DNA of 19,592 bases from Gallionella sp. (GTDB lineage Bacteria; Pseudomonadota; Gammaproteobacteria; Burkholderiales; Gallionellaceae), in the NCBI GenBank assembly GCA_024654105.1, contig JANLID010000057.1, positions 1 through 19,592 of the forward strand, in the 5' to 3' direction. Under the pieces are notes generated by a model. That model was given only the letters and a program-made list of their open reading frames with translations. It did no database searches and had not been told where the DNA came from. The first letter of the stretch is position 1, and the number at the start of each line of letters is the position of its first letter. Made by a program: the position numbers and the translations under genes. Shown in pieces: positions 1 through 6,791 of the stretch.

Positions 1-28
1 GAGTTTCGCATTAACGAGGAAATACTGG

Positions 29-1039
29 ATGCAGCCTGACAAACACGAACTGGTCTGCCCGGCGGGCAGCCTGCCGGCACTGAAAACGGCGGTGGATAAT
101 GGTGCAGATTGTGTCTATATCGGCTTCCGCGACGACACCAATGCGCGCAATTTCACCGGTCTCAATTTCAGCTTCGACAACGCTAAGGAAGGTGTGCGCT
201 ACGCCCACGCCAAAGGCAAGAAGGTGCTGCTGGCTCTGAATACCTACCCGCAGGCCGACGGCTGGCAGCGCTGGACCACGGCCATCGACCGTGCCGCCGA
301 ACTGGGCATGGATGCGGTGATTCTGGCCGACCCCGGGCTGATGCAATACGCCGCAAAAACCCACCCGGATTTGCGCCTGCATCTTTCCGTGCAGGGTTCG
401 GCCACCAACTACGAGGCGATCAATTTCTACCATGAAATGTTCGGCATCCGGCGCGCCGTGGTGCCGCGCGTGCTGGCGCTGCCGCAGGTCGAACAATTGA
501 TGGCTAATACTCGGGTGGAAATCGAGCTGTTCGGCTTCGGCGGCCTGTGTGTGATGGTGGAAGGGCGCTGCGCGCTGTCCTCCTATGCCACCGGCGATTC
601 CCCCAACACGCGCGGCGTGTGCTCTCCGCCCAAGGCGGTGCGCTGGCAGGAAACGCCCAAGGGGCTGGAGTCGCGCCTGAACGGCATCCTCATCGACCGT
701 TACGATGCCGATGAAAATGCCGGCTACCCGACCCTGTGCAAAGGCCGTTTCGATGTGGCGGACGAAACCTATTACGCCATCGAGGAACCCACCAGCCTCA
801 ACACGCTGGAGCTCCTGCCGGAACTGATGCGCATGGGCATCGCCGCGATCAAGATCGAGGGGCGCCAGCGCAGTCCCGCATATGTCGGGCAAGTCACCAA
901 GGTATGGCGCCAGGCCATCGACAACTGCCGCCGCGATACCGAAGCGTTTGCCGTCAAGCCGGCATGGATGACGGAGCTTGGTAAAGTATCGGAAGGGCAG
1001 CAACAGACGCTGGGCGCGTACTATCGCCCGTGGAAATAA
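29..1039 (+). CDS. ubiU: UbiU, O2-independent ubiquinone hydroxylation protein (peptidase U32 family)
   Basis: 336 residues. UbiU and UbiV form a heterodimer that, with UbiT, hydroxylates ubiquinone precursors without O2 (known for the E. coli YhbU/YhbV pair). The peptidase-U32 fold is recognisable from the N-terminal ELVCPAGSLPAL motif and the IEGRQRSPAYV motif near residue 280. Four cysteines at residues 174, 181, 198 and 237 have the same spacing (7, 17, 39) as the [4Fe-4S] ligands of E. coli UbiU, which argues for UbiU rather than a collagenase-like or RlhA/TrhP U32 protein. The ATG is preceded by a GAGGAA ribosome site about 8 bases upstream. ubiV follows after 16 bp and then ubiT, so this is a three-gene operon. 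The promoter lies outside or at the very edge of the window. The long open frame on the opposite strand is a shadow. Confidence 0.95.
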   Translation: MQPDKHELVCPAGSLPALKTAVDNGADCVYIGFRDDTNARNFTGLNFSFDNAKEGVRYAHAKGKKVLLALNTYPQADGWQRWTTAIDRAAELGMDAVILADPGLMQYAAKTHPDLRLHLSVQGSATNYEAINFYHEMFGIRRAVVPRVLALPQVEQLMANTRVEIELFGFGGLCVMVEGRCALSSYATGDSPNTRGVCSPPKAVRWQETPKGLESRLNGILIDRYDADENAGYPTLCKGRFDVADETYYAIEEPTSLNTLELLPELMRMGIAAIKIEGRQRSPAYVGQVTKVWRQAIDNCRRDTEAFAVKPAWMTELGKVSEGQQQTLGAYYRPWK

Positions 1040-1055
1040 CCAACGGAAATTCCAA

Positions 1056-1967
1056 ATGAAATTAGCCCTTGGTCCCGTCCTCTACTACTGGGATCGCGAC
1101 ACCATGTTAGGCTTTTACGAGGAGATGGCCGACGCGCCGGTGGATATCATCTACCTTGGCGAGACCGTCTGCTCGCGCCGCCATCTGCTGCGCCTGCAGG
1201 ACTATCTGGAGATCGCGCAACGCCTTGCCGCCGCCGGCAAGGAAGTGGTGATTGCGACACAGACCCTGATCGAATCGGAAAATGACGTCAAGACCCTGCA
1301 CCGGATCGTCGAAAACGGGAATTTCCGCGTGGAAGCCAACGACATGGGCGCGGTGCGGCTGCTGGCGAACAAGGTGCCGTTCGTGGCGGGCTCGACCCTG
1401 AATATTTACAATCCGCAAACCCTCGACCTGCTCGCCGGACTGGGCGCGGCCCGCTGGGTGATACCGGTGGAAATGTCGCGCGAGGCGCTGATGGCGGTAG
1501 GGGGTGGTCGCGAAACCAGCCCGGAAACGGAAGTGTTCGCTTATGGGAAATTGCCGCTGGCTTTTTCGGCGCGCTGTTTCACTGCACGCCACCACAATTT
1601 GCAAAAAGACGATTGCCAGTTCAAATGCCTCGATTATGAGGACGGCCTTGCGCTGAAAACCCGCGAAGGGCAGCCCTTCCTGACACTGAATGGGATCCAG
1701 ACCCAGTCGGCGCTGGTTTACAACCTGATCGGTGAACTGGATAAACTGCAGGAGGCGGGAGTCGATGTGGTGCGGGTCAGTCCCCAGGCGCATCACACGG
1801 GTGAGATACTGCGGCTGTTCCGGGAATGTATCGAGCAACGCCTGACGCCCGCGCAGACCCTGTCACAGATCGAAGGCCTGCTGCCGGCAGCATCCTGCAA
1901 TGGCTACTGGTACGGCAGACCCGGCCTTGATTTTGTACGCAATGATAATTCGACCGCTACTGCATGA
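1056..1967 (+). CDS. ubiV: UbiV, O2-independent ubiquinone hydroxylation protein (peptidase U32 family)
   Basis: 303 residues from the ATG at 1056. This start is chosen because the protein then begins MKLALGPVLYYW as in the family; the longer open frame would run back into ubiU. Cysteines at 39, 174, 187 and 191 reproduce the C39 plus C-x12-C-x3-C arrangement that binds the [4Fe-4S] cluster in UbiV. UbiV partners UbiU in O2-independent hydroxylation of the ubiquinone ring. The ETVCSRR segment near residue 39 and the SARCFTARHHN segment near 172 are typical. Spacing to ubiU is 16 bp. The UbiV stop codon lies within the ribosome-binding region of ubiT, which indicates co-translation. Alternative assignment to another U32 protein is unlikely given the cysteine pattern and neighbours. 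Confidence 0.95.
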   Translation: MKLALGPVLYYWDRDTMLGFYEEMADAPVDIIYLGETVCSRRHLLRLQDYLEIAQRLAAAGKEVVIATQTLIESENDVKTLHRIVENGNFRVEANDMGAVRLLANKVPFVAGSTLNIYNPQTLDLLAGLGAARWVIPVEMSREALMAVGGGRETSPETEVFAYGKLPLAFSARCFTARHHNLQKDDCQFKCLDYEDGLALKTREGQPFLTLNGIQTQSALVYNLIGELDKLQEAGVDVVRVSPQAHHTGEILRLFRECIEQRLTPAQTLSQIEGLLPAASCNGYWYGRPGLDFVRNDNSTATA

Positions 1968-1972
1968 GGTGA
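1966..1972 (+). promoter_or_regulatory. ubiT ribosome-binding site overlapping the ubiV stop
   Basis: GAGGTGA lies 5 bases before the ubiT ATG and shares bases with the ubiV TGA. It decides the ubiT start over upstream in-frame codons and suggests translational coupling. Confidence 0.7.
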
Positions 1973-1977
1973 CCCAT

Positions 1978-2442
1978 ATGAAACCTTTCCTGATTCCGCA
2001 GCCTGTCAGAATCCTCGTTTCTCTGCTGCCGCGCTATCCCCATTCGCTGATTTTCACGCGGGTGGTCAATCTGGCATTGGGGAGCAAATTGCATGATGAG
2101 GTCTGGCAGCCCCTGCACGGCAAGCGGGTCTGCATTCGCGTCAAGGATGCCGGTGTCGCGTTTCACTTCACGCTTGGCGCGAGCGGTCTGCTTGCCCGTC
2201 ATGCGGCGGCACAGCCTGATCTCACCATCAGCGCCAGCGCACAGGATTTCTTTCTGCTGGCGTTGCGCAAGGAAGATCCGGACACCCTGTTTTTCAGCCG
2301 CCGCCTGGTCATGGAAGGCGATACCGAACTGGGGCTGCTGGCAAAGAATACGCTGGACGCCATGGAACTGCCGCCGCTGGATTTTCGCGCGCTGCTGCCG
2401 ACACGCCTACTGGACAGACTCCGCACCCGCCGGCTGGCATAA
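1978..2442 (+). CDS. ubiT: UbiT, SCP2-domain accessory factor for anaerobic ubiquinone synthesis
   Basis: 154 residues from the ATG at 1978. The start is supported by a GAGGTGA ribosome site at 1966-1972 that overlaps the ubiV stop codon. UbiT is a sterol-carrier-protein-2 domain protein that binds isoprenoid lipids and is required with UbiUV for O2-independent ubiquinone synthesis. The SCP2 domain spans roughly residues 25-130 and includes the features HFTLGASGLL, DLTISASAQDFFLLALRKEDPDTLFFSRRL (quoted in two overlapping pieces of one strand-helix region) and a MEGDTELGL loop that is characteristic of the family. The 3' end overlaps the convergent waaA by 36 bp, so the last dozen codons of ubiT are antisense to the end of waaA. 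Confidence 0.92.
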   Translation: MKPFLIPQPVRILVSLLPRYPHSLIFTRVVNLALGSKLHDEVWQPLHGKRVCIRVKDAGVAFHFTLGASGLLARHAAAQPDLTISASAQDFFLLALRKEDPDTLFFSRRLVMEGDTELGLLAKNTLDAMELPPLDFRALLPTRLLDRLRTRRLA

Positions 2443-3789
2443 GGAGACGATGAGTTGCAGCGACTTATCCGTTGCACCGCGATTTGCCTGCACAAATCCG
2501 CCACATTGCCTGCGCATTTCACTTAACGCATCCGGGTGATCCAGCAGGCGTTGCAATTCTGCCGCCAGTTTATCGCCATCCTGTACCTGCACTGCCGCTC
2601 CGGCGGCGAGCGCCAGCCGCGTCGCCTCGGCGAAATTGTGGGTATGCGGGCCGACCACTACCGGCGCGCCGGCCGCGCAGGCCTCGATCAGATTCTGCCC
2701 GCCATAGGGCAGCAGGCTGCCGCCGATGAAGGCGAGATCGGCGGCGGCGTAATAGGCAAACATCTCGCCCATGCTGTCCCCCAGCACCACCTGCGTATCC
2801 GGTGCAACGGGCTCGTTTGCACTGCGGCGTTGCCAGCGCAAGCCGCGTTGCGCAATCAATGCGGCGACTTCCTCAAAGCGCTGCGGATGGCGCGGCACGA
2901 TCACCAGCAGCAGGCCGGAGATATGCACCTGTTGCGGCGTGTCGAGCAGTTTTGTAGGGTGCATTTCATGCACCATGGTGCGCGGAGCGCACCCTACGGT
3001 GAGGTTCGCGGGTGGGGAGGGAGGTGAGCCAAGCAACGCATCCAGCAGCAGCACTTCTTCCCCGTCGCGGGTGCTGGCGGCGAGAAACACCTTGCGCCCT
3101 GCGCCGAACTGTTCACGCAATTGCCTGCCCAGCTCCAGCATGGCGGGGGGTGGCTCGATGTCGAATTTGAGATTGCCGGTCACGGAAACATTTTTTGCGC
3201 CGAGACTGGCCAGGCGCGCGGCATCATCGGCAGTTTGCGCGGCAACGGCGGCGAGTTCGCCCAACGCATTGCGGGTCAGCCGCGCAAAGCGCGCATAACC
3301 GCGCGCAGAATTTTCCGACAGGCGCGCATTCAGCAACAGCAGCGGCACGCCAGTTTCGCGGCAGGCGTGAATCAGGTTGAACCAGATTTCCGTTTCCATC
3401 AGGATGCCGAATTGTGGTTTGAAATGGCGCAGGAACCGCTTCACCGCAAACGGATAATCATAAGGCAGATACACGCGCAGCGCGCCGTCGCCATACAGTT
3501 GCTCGCCGGCGGCGCGCCCGGTGGGCGTGGTGTGGGTGAGCAGAATTTGATGGCCGGGATAGGTTGCGCGCAGCCTGGTAATAAGGCTTTGTGCGGCGCG
3601 GGTCTCGCCTACCGAAACGGTGTGCAGCCAGATGATCGGCCGATTGCTTCGCACGAAATAAAAGCCGAAACGCTCGCCGATATGATGCAGGTATTCCGGC
3701 TGCCTGCGCGCGCGCCACAGCAGGCGCAGGAAGATGTACGGCAACAGCAGCCACAGCGCGAGGCTATAAACAAATCTTGGGTTCAGCAT
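2407..3789 (-). CDS. waaA: WaaA (KdtA), 3-deoxy-D-manno-octulosonic acid transferase
   Basis: 460 residues from the ATG at 3789. The longer open frame would add 30 Arg/Cys-rich residues that only reflect overlap with waaC. The enzyme transfers Kdo from CMP-Kdo to lipid IV-A at the inner membrane. An N-terminal membrane anchor (residues 5-22) is followed by the GT30 N-domain with HTVSVGET (catalytic Glu region near residue 60) and METEIWFN. The C-terminal Rossmann domain has VIVPRHPQRF, a GDSMGEM motif and the FIGGSL...GGQN and EACAAGAPVVVGP nucleotide-binding segments. It is about 35 residues longer than the E. coli enzyme because of an odd Pro-rich insert around residues 254-292, just before the VIVPRHP strand, whose DNA is a palindromic repeat. 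waaA starts within the end of waaC (7-bp overlap), so the two are coupled. Its end overlaps ubiT. Confidence 0.95.
   Translation of the reverse strand: MLNPRFVYSLALWLLLPYIFLRLLWRARRQPEYLHHIGERFGFYFVRSNRPIIWLHTVSVGETRAAQSLITRLRATYPGHQILLTHTTPTGRAAGEQLYGDGALRVYLPYDYPFAVKRFLRHFKPQFGILMETEIWFNLIHACRETGVPLLLLNARLSENSARGYARFARLTRNALGELAAVAAQTADDAARLASLGAKNVSVTGNLKFDIEPPPAMLELGRQLREQFGAGRKVFLAASTRDGEEVLLLDALLGSPPSPPANLTVGCAPRTMVHEMHPTKLLDTPQQVHISGLLLVIVPRHPQRFEEVAALIAQRGLRWQRRSANEPVAPDTQVVLGDSMGEMFAYYAAADLAFIGGSLLPYGGQNLIEACAAGAPVVVGPHTHNFAEATRLALAAGAAVQVQDGDKLAAELQRLLDHPDALSEMRRQCGGFVQANRGATDKSLQLIVSLCQPAGAESVQ
2954..2997. repeat. REP-like palindrome inserted in frame inside waaA
   Basis: GTAGGGTGC at 2954-2962 and its exact reverse complement GCACCCTAC at 2989-2997 enclose an internal 12-bp perfect palindrome, gcaccatggtgc, at 2970-2981. 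The GTAGGGTGC/GCACCCTAC architecture resembles dispersed palindromic repeats that are normally intergenic. Here it is translated as part of WaaA, in the loop before the C-terminal VIVPRHP strand, without breaking the frame. Confidence 0.75.
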
Positions 3790-4748
3790 GCCATCGCCTG
3801 GTGCAGCGCGGCAAGCACGGCGGCGGCATCCGGCGCACGGTTGACGTTGCCGAGATTGACGGCGCTGCGGCCCGCACACAGGCCAGTCAATGCCGGGTCG
3901 GTCGCGGTATAGATGCCGACGGTGGGCACGCCGAGCGCCGCCGCAAGATGCGCGAGGCCGGTATCGACGCCAACCGCCGCCTGCGCGCCGCCGAGCAGCG
4001 CGGCTGCCTCATTCAGGCTCAGGCGCGGCGGGACAACGGCATCGGGAATGGCCTCGGCGAGGCGCAGGCTGCGCGCCTGTTCCGCCGCGCTGCCCCAGGG
4101 CAGGACGCAGCGAAGATTTTTTTCATGCAGATAACGCCCCAGCGCGATCCAGTTTGCCTCGCCCCACAGCTTGTCGGCGCGGCTGGTGGCGTGCAGCAAC
4201 ACGGCATATACGCCCTCCGCAAGCCAGGCAGGGCGGGCGATGGCGGGTGGCCGAATGCCGTAATCCGCCGCGCCTTCAAGCTGATAGCCCAATGCCAATC
4301 CGGCAAGCCGGCGATTGCGTTCCACCGCATGTTGATCCCCGGCGACAGAAAAGCGACGGTGGTAGAGCAGGCTGGCAAGCGGCTCGCGGGCACTGTCCCA
4401 GGCGAAGCCGCAGCGCGTTGTTCGTACGCAGCGTGCAATGAGCGCGCTCTTCAGCAGGCCCTGGGTATCCAGCACAATGTCGTAATGGCGGGCGCGCAGG
4501 TTGCGGCAACTAGCGTGAATCTCATCGCGCGCCGCCCACCATGATTTGCGCCAGCGGCGTAGCGCGACCGGGATCACCTCGCGCACGCCATGATGCAGCG
4601 CGGGTAATGCGGCGAAATTCTCCTCCACCACCCAGTCGATACTTGCATCGGGAAAGTGGCTGCGGATATCCGTCACGACAGGAAAGTTATGCACTACATC
4701 GCCCAGCGAAGAAGTCTTGATCAACAAGATGTTTGAGATGTTCTGCAC
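3783..4748 (-). CDS. waaC: WaaC, lipopolysaccharide heptosyltransferase I
   Basis: 321 residues from a GTG start at 4748. This start gives VQNISNILLIKTSSLGDVVH, matching the family N-terminus and its usual ~320-residue length. An AGGA six bases upstream supports it; the longer open frame from 4841 adds 31 residues of non-family sequence. The enzyme adds the first L-glycero-D-manno-heptose to Kdo2-lipid A, using ADP-heptose (GT9 family). Visible motifs are KTSSLGD near the N-terminus, DIVLDTQGLLKSALIARC in the N-domain, and GVDTGLAHLAAALGVPTVGIY in the nucleotide-sugar-binding C-domain. It overlaps waaA by 7 bp. WaaF is a possible alternative, but the SSLGD-VVHNFP start and length favour WaaC. 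Confidence 0.9.
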   Translation of the reverse strand: MQNISNILLIKTSSLGDVVHNFPVVTDIRSHFPDASIDWVVEENFAALPALHHGVREVIPVALRRWRKSWWAARDEIHASCRNLRARHYDIVLDTQGLLKSALIARCVRTTRCGFAWDSAREPLASLLYHRRFSVAGDQHAVERNRRLAGLALGYQLEGAADYGIRPPAIARPAWLAEGVYAVLLHATSRADKLWGEANWIALGRYLHEKNLRCVLPWGSAAEQARSLRLAEAIPDAVVPPRLSLNEAAALLGGAQAAVGVDTGLAHLAAALGVPTVGIYTATDPALTGLCAGRSAVNLGNVNRAPDAAAVLAALHQAMAC

Positions 4749-4781
4749 GGGCGGTCCTGGAATGGCAAAGCTCAAGATTGG

Positions 4782-4805
4782 ACAGGCGAATGGATTATTT
4801 GGGTT
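4782..4805 (-). repeat. 24-bp inverted repeat, copy A (rhamnose-operon left flank)
   Basis: Read on the minus strand, this begins aacccaaataatccattc and matches the plus-strand copy at 8780-8803 in 22 of 24 positions. The two copies are in opposite orientation and bracket the rfb operon. This copy lies between rfbC and waaC, just ahead of the waaC start. Confidence 0.65.
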
Positions 4806-4928
4806 GAAGATAGGCTCGCGGTTATTGTTGCGGACAATCACATGTTAAGGATGGCCGGGCAGGACAAAACGCGTCACTCTTGAAAGACGATTTTTCGGGG
4901 GAAGCACAGTCTGGGAGTGAACAGTAGG

Positions 4929-5474
4929 TCATGCAAAGGTTTCCGCTTCTGCCAATGGTTTGGCTTGCCGGTCTTTTGCGGACAAGGCGGGCTCGCCTTG
5001 GATAGGCCATTGGATTCCGATGGCCGGGTCGTTCCAGGCAATGCTGCGCTCGAATTCTGACGCCCAGTAATCCGTGGTCTTGTAGAGAAACTCCGCCGTG
5101 TCCGAGAGCACCACAAAGCCATGGGCGAAGCCTTCCGGTATCCAGAACATGCGTTTATTGTCGGCGGAGAGTTCCGCTGCGACATGCTGGCCGAAAGTCG
5201 GCGAGCTGCGGCGGATATCCACCGCGACATCGAGCACCGCGCCCTGCACGACACGTACCAGTTTTGCTTGCGGGTGTTGTATCTGGTAATGCAGGCCGCG
5301 CAGCACGTTTTTGGCCGAGCGCGAATGGTTGTCCTGCACAAAGTCCGCGTCGCGACCCGTCAGTTCGGCAAATTTGCGGCGGTTGAAGCTTTCAAAGAAG
5401 AAGCCGCGTTCGTCGCCGAACACTTTGGGTTCGATAATCAGCAAATCGGGAATGGCAGTTCGAGTCGCTTTCAT
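4929..5474 (-). CDS. rfbC: RmlC, dTDP-4-dehydrorhamnose 3,5-epimerase
   Basis: 181 residues, the usual family length. It epimerises C3 and C5 of dTDP-4-keto-6-deoxy-glucose, the third step of dTDP-L-rhamnose synthesis, in the cytosol. Cupin-fold motifs are clear: EPKVFGDERGFFFES near residue 15, QDNHSRSAKNVLRGLHYQ near 50-65 (containing the catalytic His region), and GFAHGFVVLSDTAEFLYKTTDYW near 118-140. The start ATG overlaps the rfbA stop in an ATGA, showing translational coupling. It is the last gene of the operon. No clear hairpin terminator is visible in the 180 bp before waaC, so read-through into waaC-waaA is possible. Confidence 0.97.
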   Translation of the reverse strand: MKATRTAIPDLLIIEPKVFGDERGFFFESFNRRKFAELTGRDADFVQDNHSRSAKNVLRGLHYQIQHPQAKLVRVVQGAVLDVAVDIRRSSPTFGQHVAAELSADNKRMFWIPEGFAHGFVVLSDTAEFLYKTTDYWASEFERSIAWNDPAIGIQWPIQGEPALSAKDRQAKPLAEAETFA

Positions 5475-6397
5475 CCGGCAAAGCTCTTTTTTTCTTTTAG
5501 CACATGCATCAGGTAGTCGCCATAGCCGCTCTTCAGCAACGGGGCGGCGAGCCGTTCCAGTTGGGCGGCATCAATGAATCTTTGGCGGTAGGCAATTTCT
5601 TCCGGGCAGGCAATCTTCAATCCCTGGCGGTGCTCAATGGTCTGGATGAACTGGCTGGCCTCAAGCAACGATTCATGCGTGCCGGTATCCAGCCACGCAT
5701 AACCGCGTCCCATGATTTCAACGGATAACTTGCCGCGCTCCAGATAGATGCGGTTGACATCGGTGATCTCCAGCTCGCCGCGTGCGGAAGGCTTGAGGTT
5801 GGTGGCAATATCCACAATTTCGTTATCGTAGAAATACAGGCCGGTAACGGCATAACTGGACTTGGGCTGCGCCGGTTTTTCTTCCAGCGAAATGGCGCGT
5901 CCGCCGTTATCGAACTCTACTACCCCGTAGCGCTCCGGGTCGCGCACATGGTAGGCGAACACCGTCGCGCCGTTGCTTTGCTGCATCGCGCTTTTTAGCT
6001 GGTCGTGCAGCGAATGACCGTAGAAAATGTTGTCGCCCAGCACCAGCGCGCAGGGATGATCGCCGATAAATTCACGCCCGATAATGAAGGCCTGCGCCAG
6101 CCCGTCCGGCGAGGGCTGCACGGCGTATTGCAGATTCATCCCCCATGCGCTGCCGTCGCCCAGCAACTGCTCGAAACGGGGCGTGTCATGTGGTGTCGAA
6201 ATAATCAATACATCACGTATCCCCGCCAGCATCAGGGTAGACAGCGGGTAGTAGATCATCGGCTTGTCATAGACCGGCAAAAGCTGCTTGGATACCGCCA
6301 GAGTGACGGGATGCAGGCGCGTACCGGAGCCGCCGGCGAGGATAATGCCTTTTCGGGTAAGTGGTGAGTGGGGAGTGGGGGGTGGGGAGTGGGTCAT
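5471..6397 (-). CDS. rfbA: RmlA, glucose-1-phosphate thymidylyltransferase
   Basis: 308 residues from the ATG at 6397. It forms dTDP-glucose from dTTP and glucose-1-phosphate, the first step of the rhamnose pathway. The nucleotidyltransferase signature KGIILAGGSGTRLHP is followed by SKQLLPVYDKPMIYYPLSTLMLAG and VLGDNIFYGH. The chosen start sits in an ATGA overlap with the stop of the upstream four-helix-bundle gene; an in-frame ATG at 6409 is possible but lies inside that gene. The N-terminal tail MTHSPPPTPHSPLT is not part of the normal family start (usually a few residues before KGIILAGG). It is translated from the G-rich repeat at 6361-6393, so this gene's original start appears to have been replaced when the cassette inserted. 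Confidence 0.95.
   Translation of the reverse strand: MTHSPPPTPHSPLTRKGIILAGGSGTRLHPVTLAVSKQLLPVYDKPMIYYPLSTLMLAGIRDVLIISTPHDTPRFEQLLGDGSAWGMNLQYAVQPSPDGLAQAFIIGREFIGDHPCALVLGDNIFYGHSLHDQLKSAMQQSNGATVFAYHVRDPERYGVVEFDNGGRAISLEEKPAQPKSSYAVTGLYFYDNEIVDIATNLKPSARGELEITDVNRIYLERGKLSVEIMGRGYAWLDTGTHESLLEASQFIQTIEHRQGLKIACPEEIAYRQRFIDAAQLERLAAPLLKSGYGDYLMHVLKEKKSFAG
6361..6393 (+). repeat. G-rich repeat, left boundary of the four-helix-bundle cassette
   Basis: The plus strand is a run of GTGGGGAGTGGG-type units with four G-tracts of three or more separated by 1-3 bases (6370-6393), a canonical G-quadruplex pattern. It encodes the Pro/Ser/His-rich N-terminus of RfbA on the other strand. It is inversely oriented to the similar repeat at 6742-6791 (shared core agtggggagYggg, at 6367-6379 and, reversed, 6750-6762). 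Confidence 0.75.
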
Positions 6398-6747
6398 TGG
6401 GAATTCCATTTTTTGTGTAAACCGGTCAGTAATTTTCCGGTACGTTCAGCTAGTTCGAAAGCGGCATGGTCTGAGGTGGCAAAGTTGAGCATGACTGCCA
6501 GTTGTATCTGAGTTTCCAGTTCTGCCAATGATCCGCGTGAAATACCGATGAAGTGCAAATATTCTTTTGCACCGTTCCGGCCAGCACCCTCGGCAATGTT
6601 GCTTGGTATTGACACTGCAGCGCGGCTCATCTGCTGAGCTAATCCATAGCGCTCTTCTGCCGGAAAACATGAAGTTAATTGATAGACGGCTTTAGCCAAT
6701 TGCATCACAAATTTCCACACTTCAAGTTGTTCATGCGGCTTTCCCAC
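6394..6747 (-). CDS. Four-helix-bundle protein of the 23S-rRNA intervening-sequence (S23) family
   Basis: 117 residues from a GTG at 6747, chosen because the protein then starts just before the conserved HEQLEVWKFVMQLAKAVY and has the family's usual length; GTG codons at 6768 and 6789 in the same repeat are alternatives. The hallmark AVSIPSNIAEGAGR is at about residues 64-77, followed by EYLHFIGISRGSLAELETQI. Family members are small helical bundles (relatives include the Avd accessory protein of diversity-generating retroelements); their cellular role as free-standing genes is not established. The ribosome site and start lie in the G-rich repeat. The stop overlaps the rfbA start (ATGA). It has no expected role in rhamnose synthesis, so it looks like an inserted guest gene that keeps the operon open. 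Confidence 0.88.
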   Translation of the reverse strand: MGKPHEQLEVWKFVMQLAKAVYQLTSCFPAEERYGLAQQMSRAAVSIPSNIAEGAGRNGAKEYLHFIGISRGSLAELETQIQLAVMLNFATSDHAAFELAERTGKLLTGLHKKWNSQ

Positions 6748-6791
6748 TTCCCGCTCCCCACTTCCCACTTCCCGCTCCCTACTTCCCACTA
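6742..6791 (-). repeat. G-rich repeat, right boundary of the four-helix-bundle cassette
   Basis: On the coding (minus) strand this is a tandem of GGGAAGTGGG/GGGGAGCGGG units with seven G-tracts of three or more and short loops, so the mRNA could fold as a G-quadruplex. The last codons and TAG stop of rfbD, and the ribosome site and GTG start of the four-helix-bundle gene, are all made of this repeat. It is oppositely oriented to the left-boundary repeat, giving the cassette imperfect inverted ends. Confidence 0.75.

Noticed and set aside
11..1003. 330-residue open frame antisense to ubiU
   Set aside because: It is a shadow of a GC-rich gene. The plus frame has the full UbiU signature and cysteines, while the antisense protein has no recognisable domain.
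4749..4841. Longer WaaC starting at the GTG at 4841
   Set aside because: The extra 31 residues do not resemble the family. The GTG at 4748 has a ribosome site and gives the normal length.
6394..6747. Ribosomal RNA intervening sequence or diversity-generating retroelement
   Set aside because: The S23-like protein is present, but there is no 23S rRNA, reverse transcriptase or template repeat in the window.
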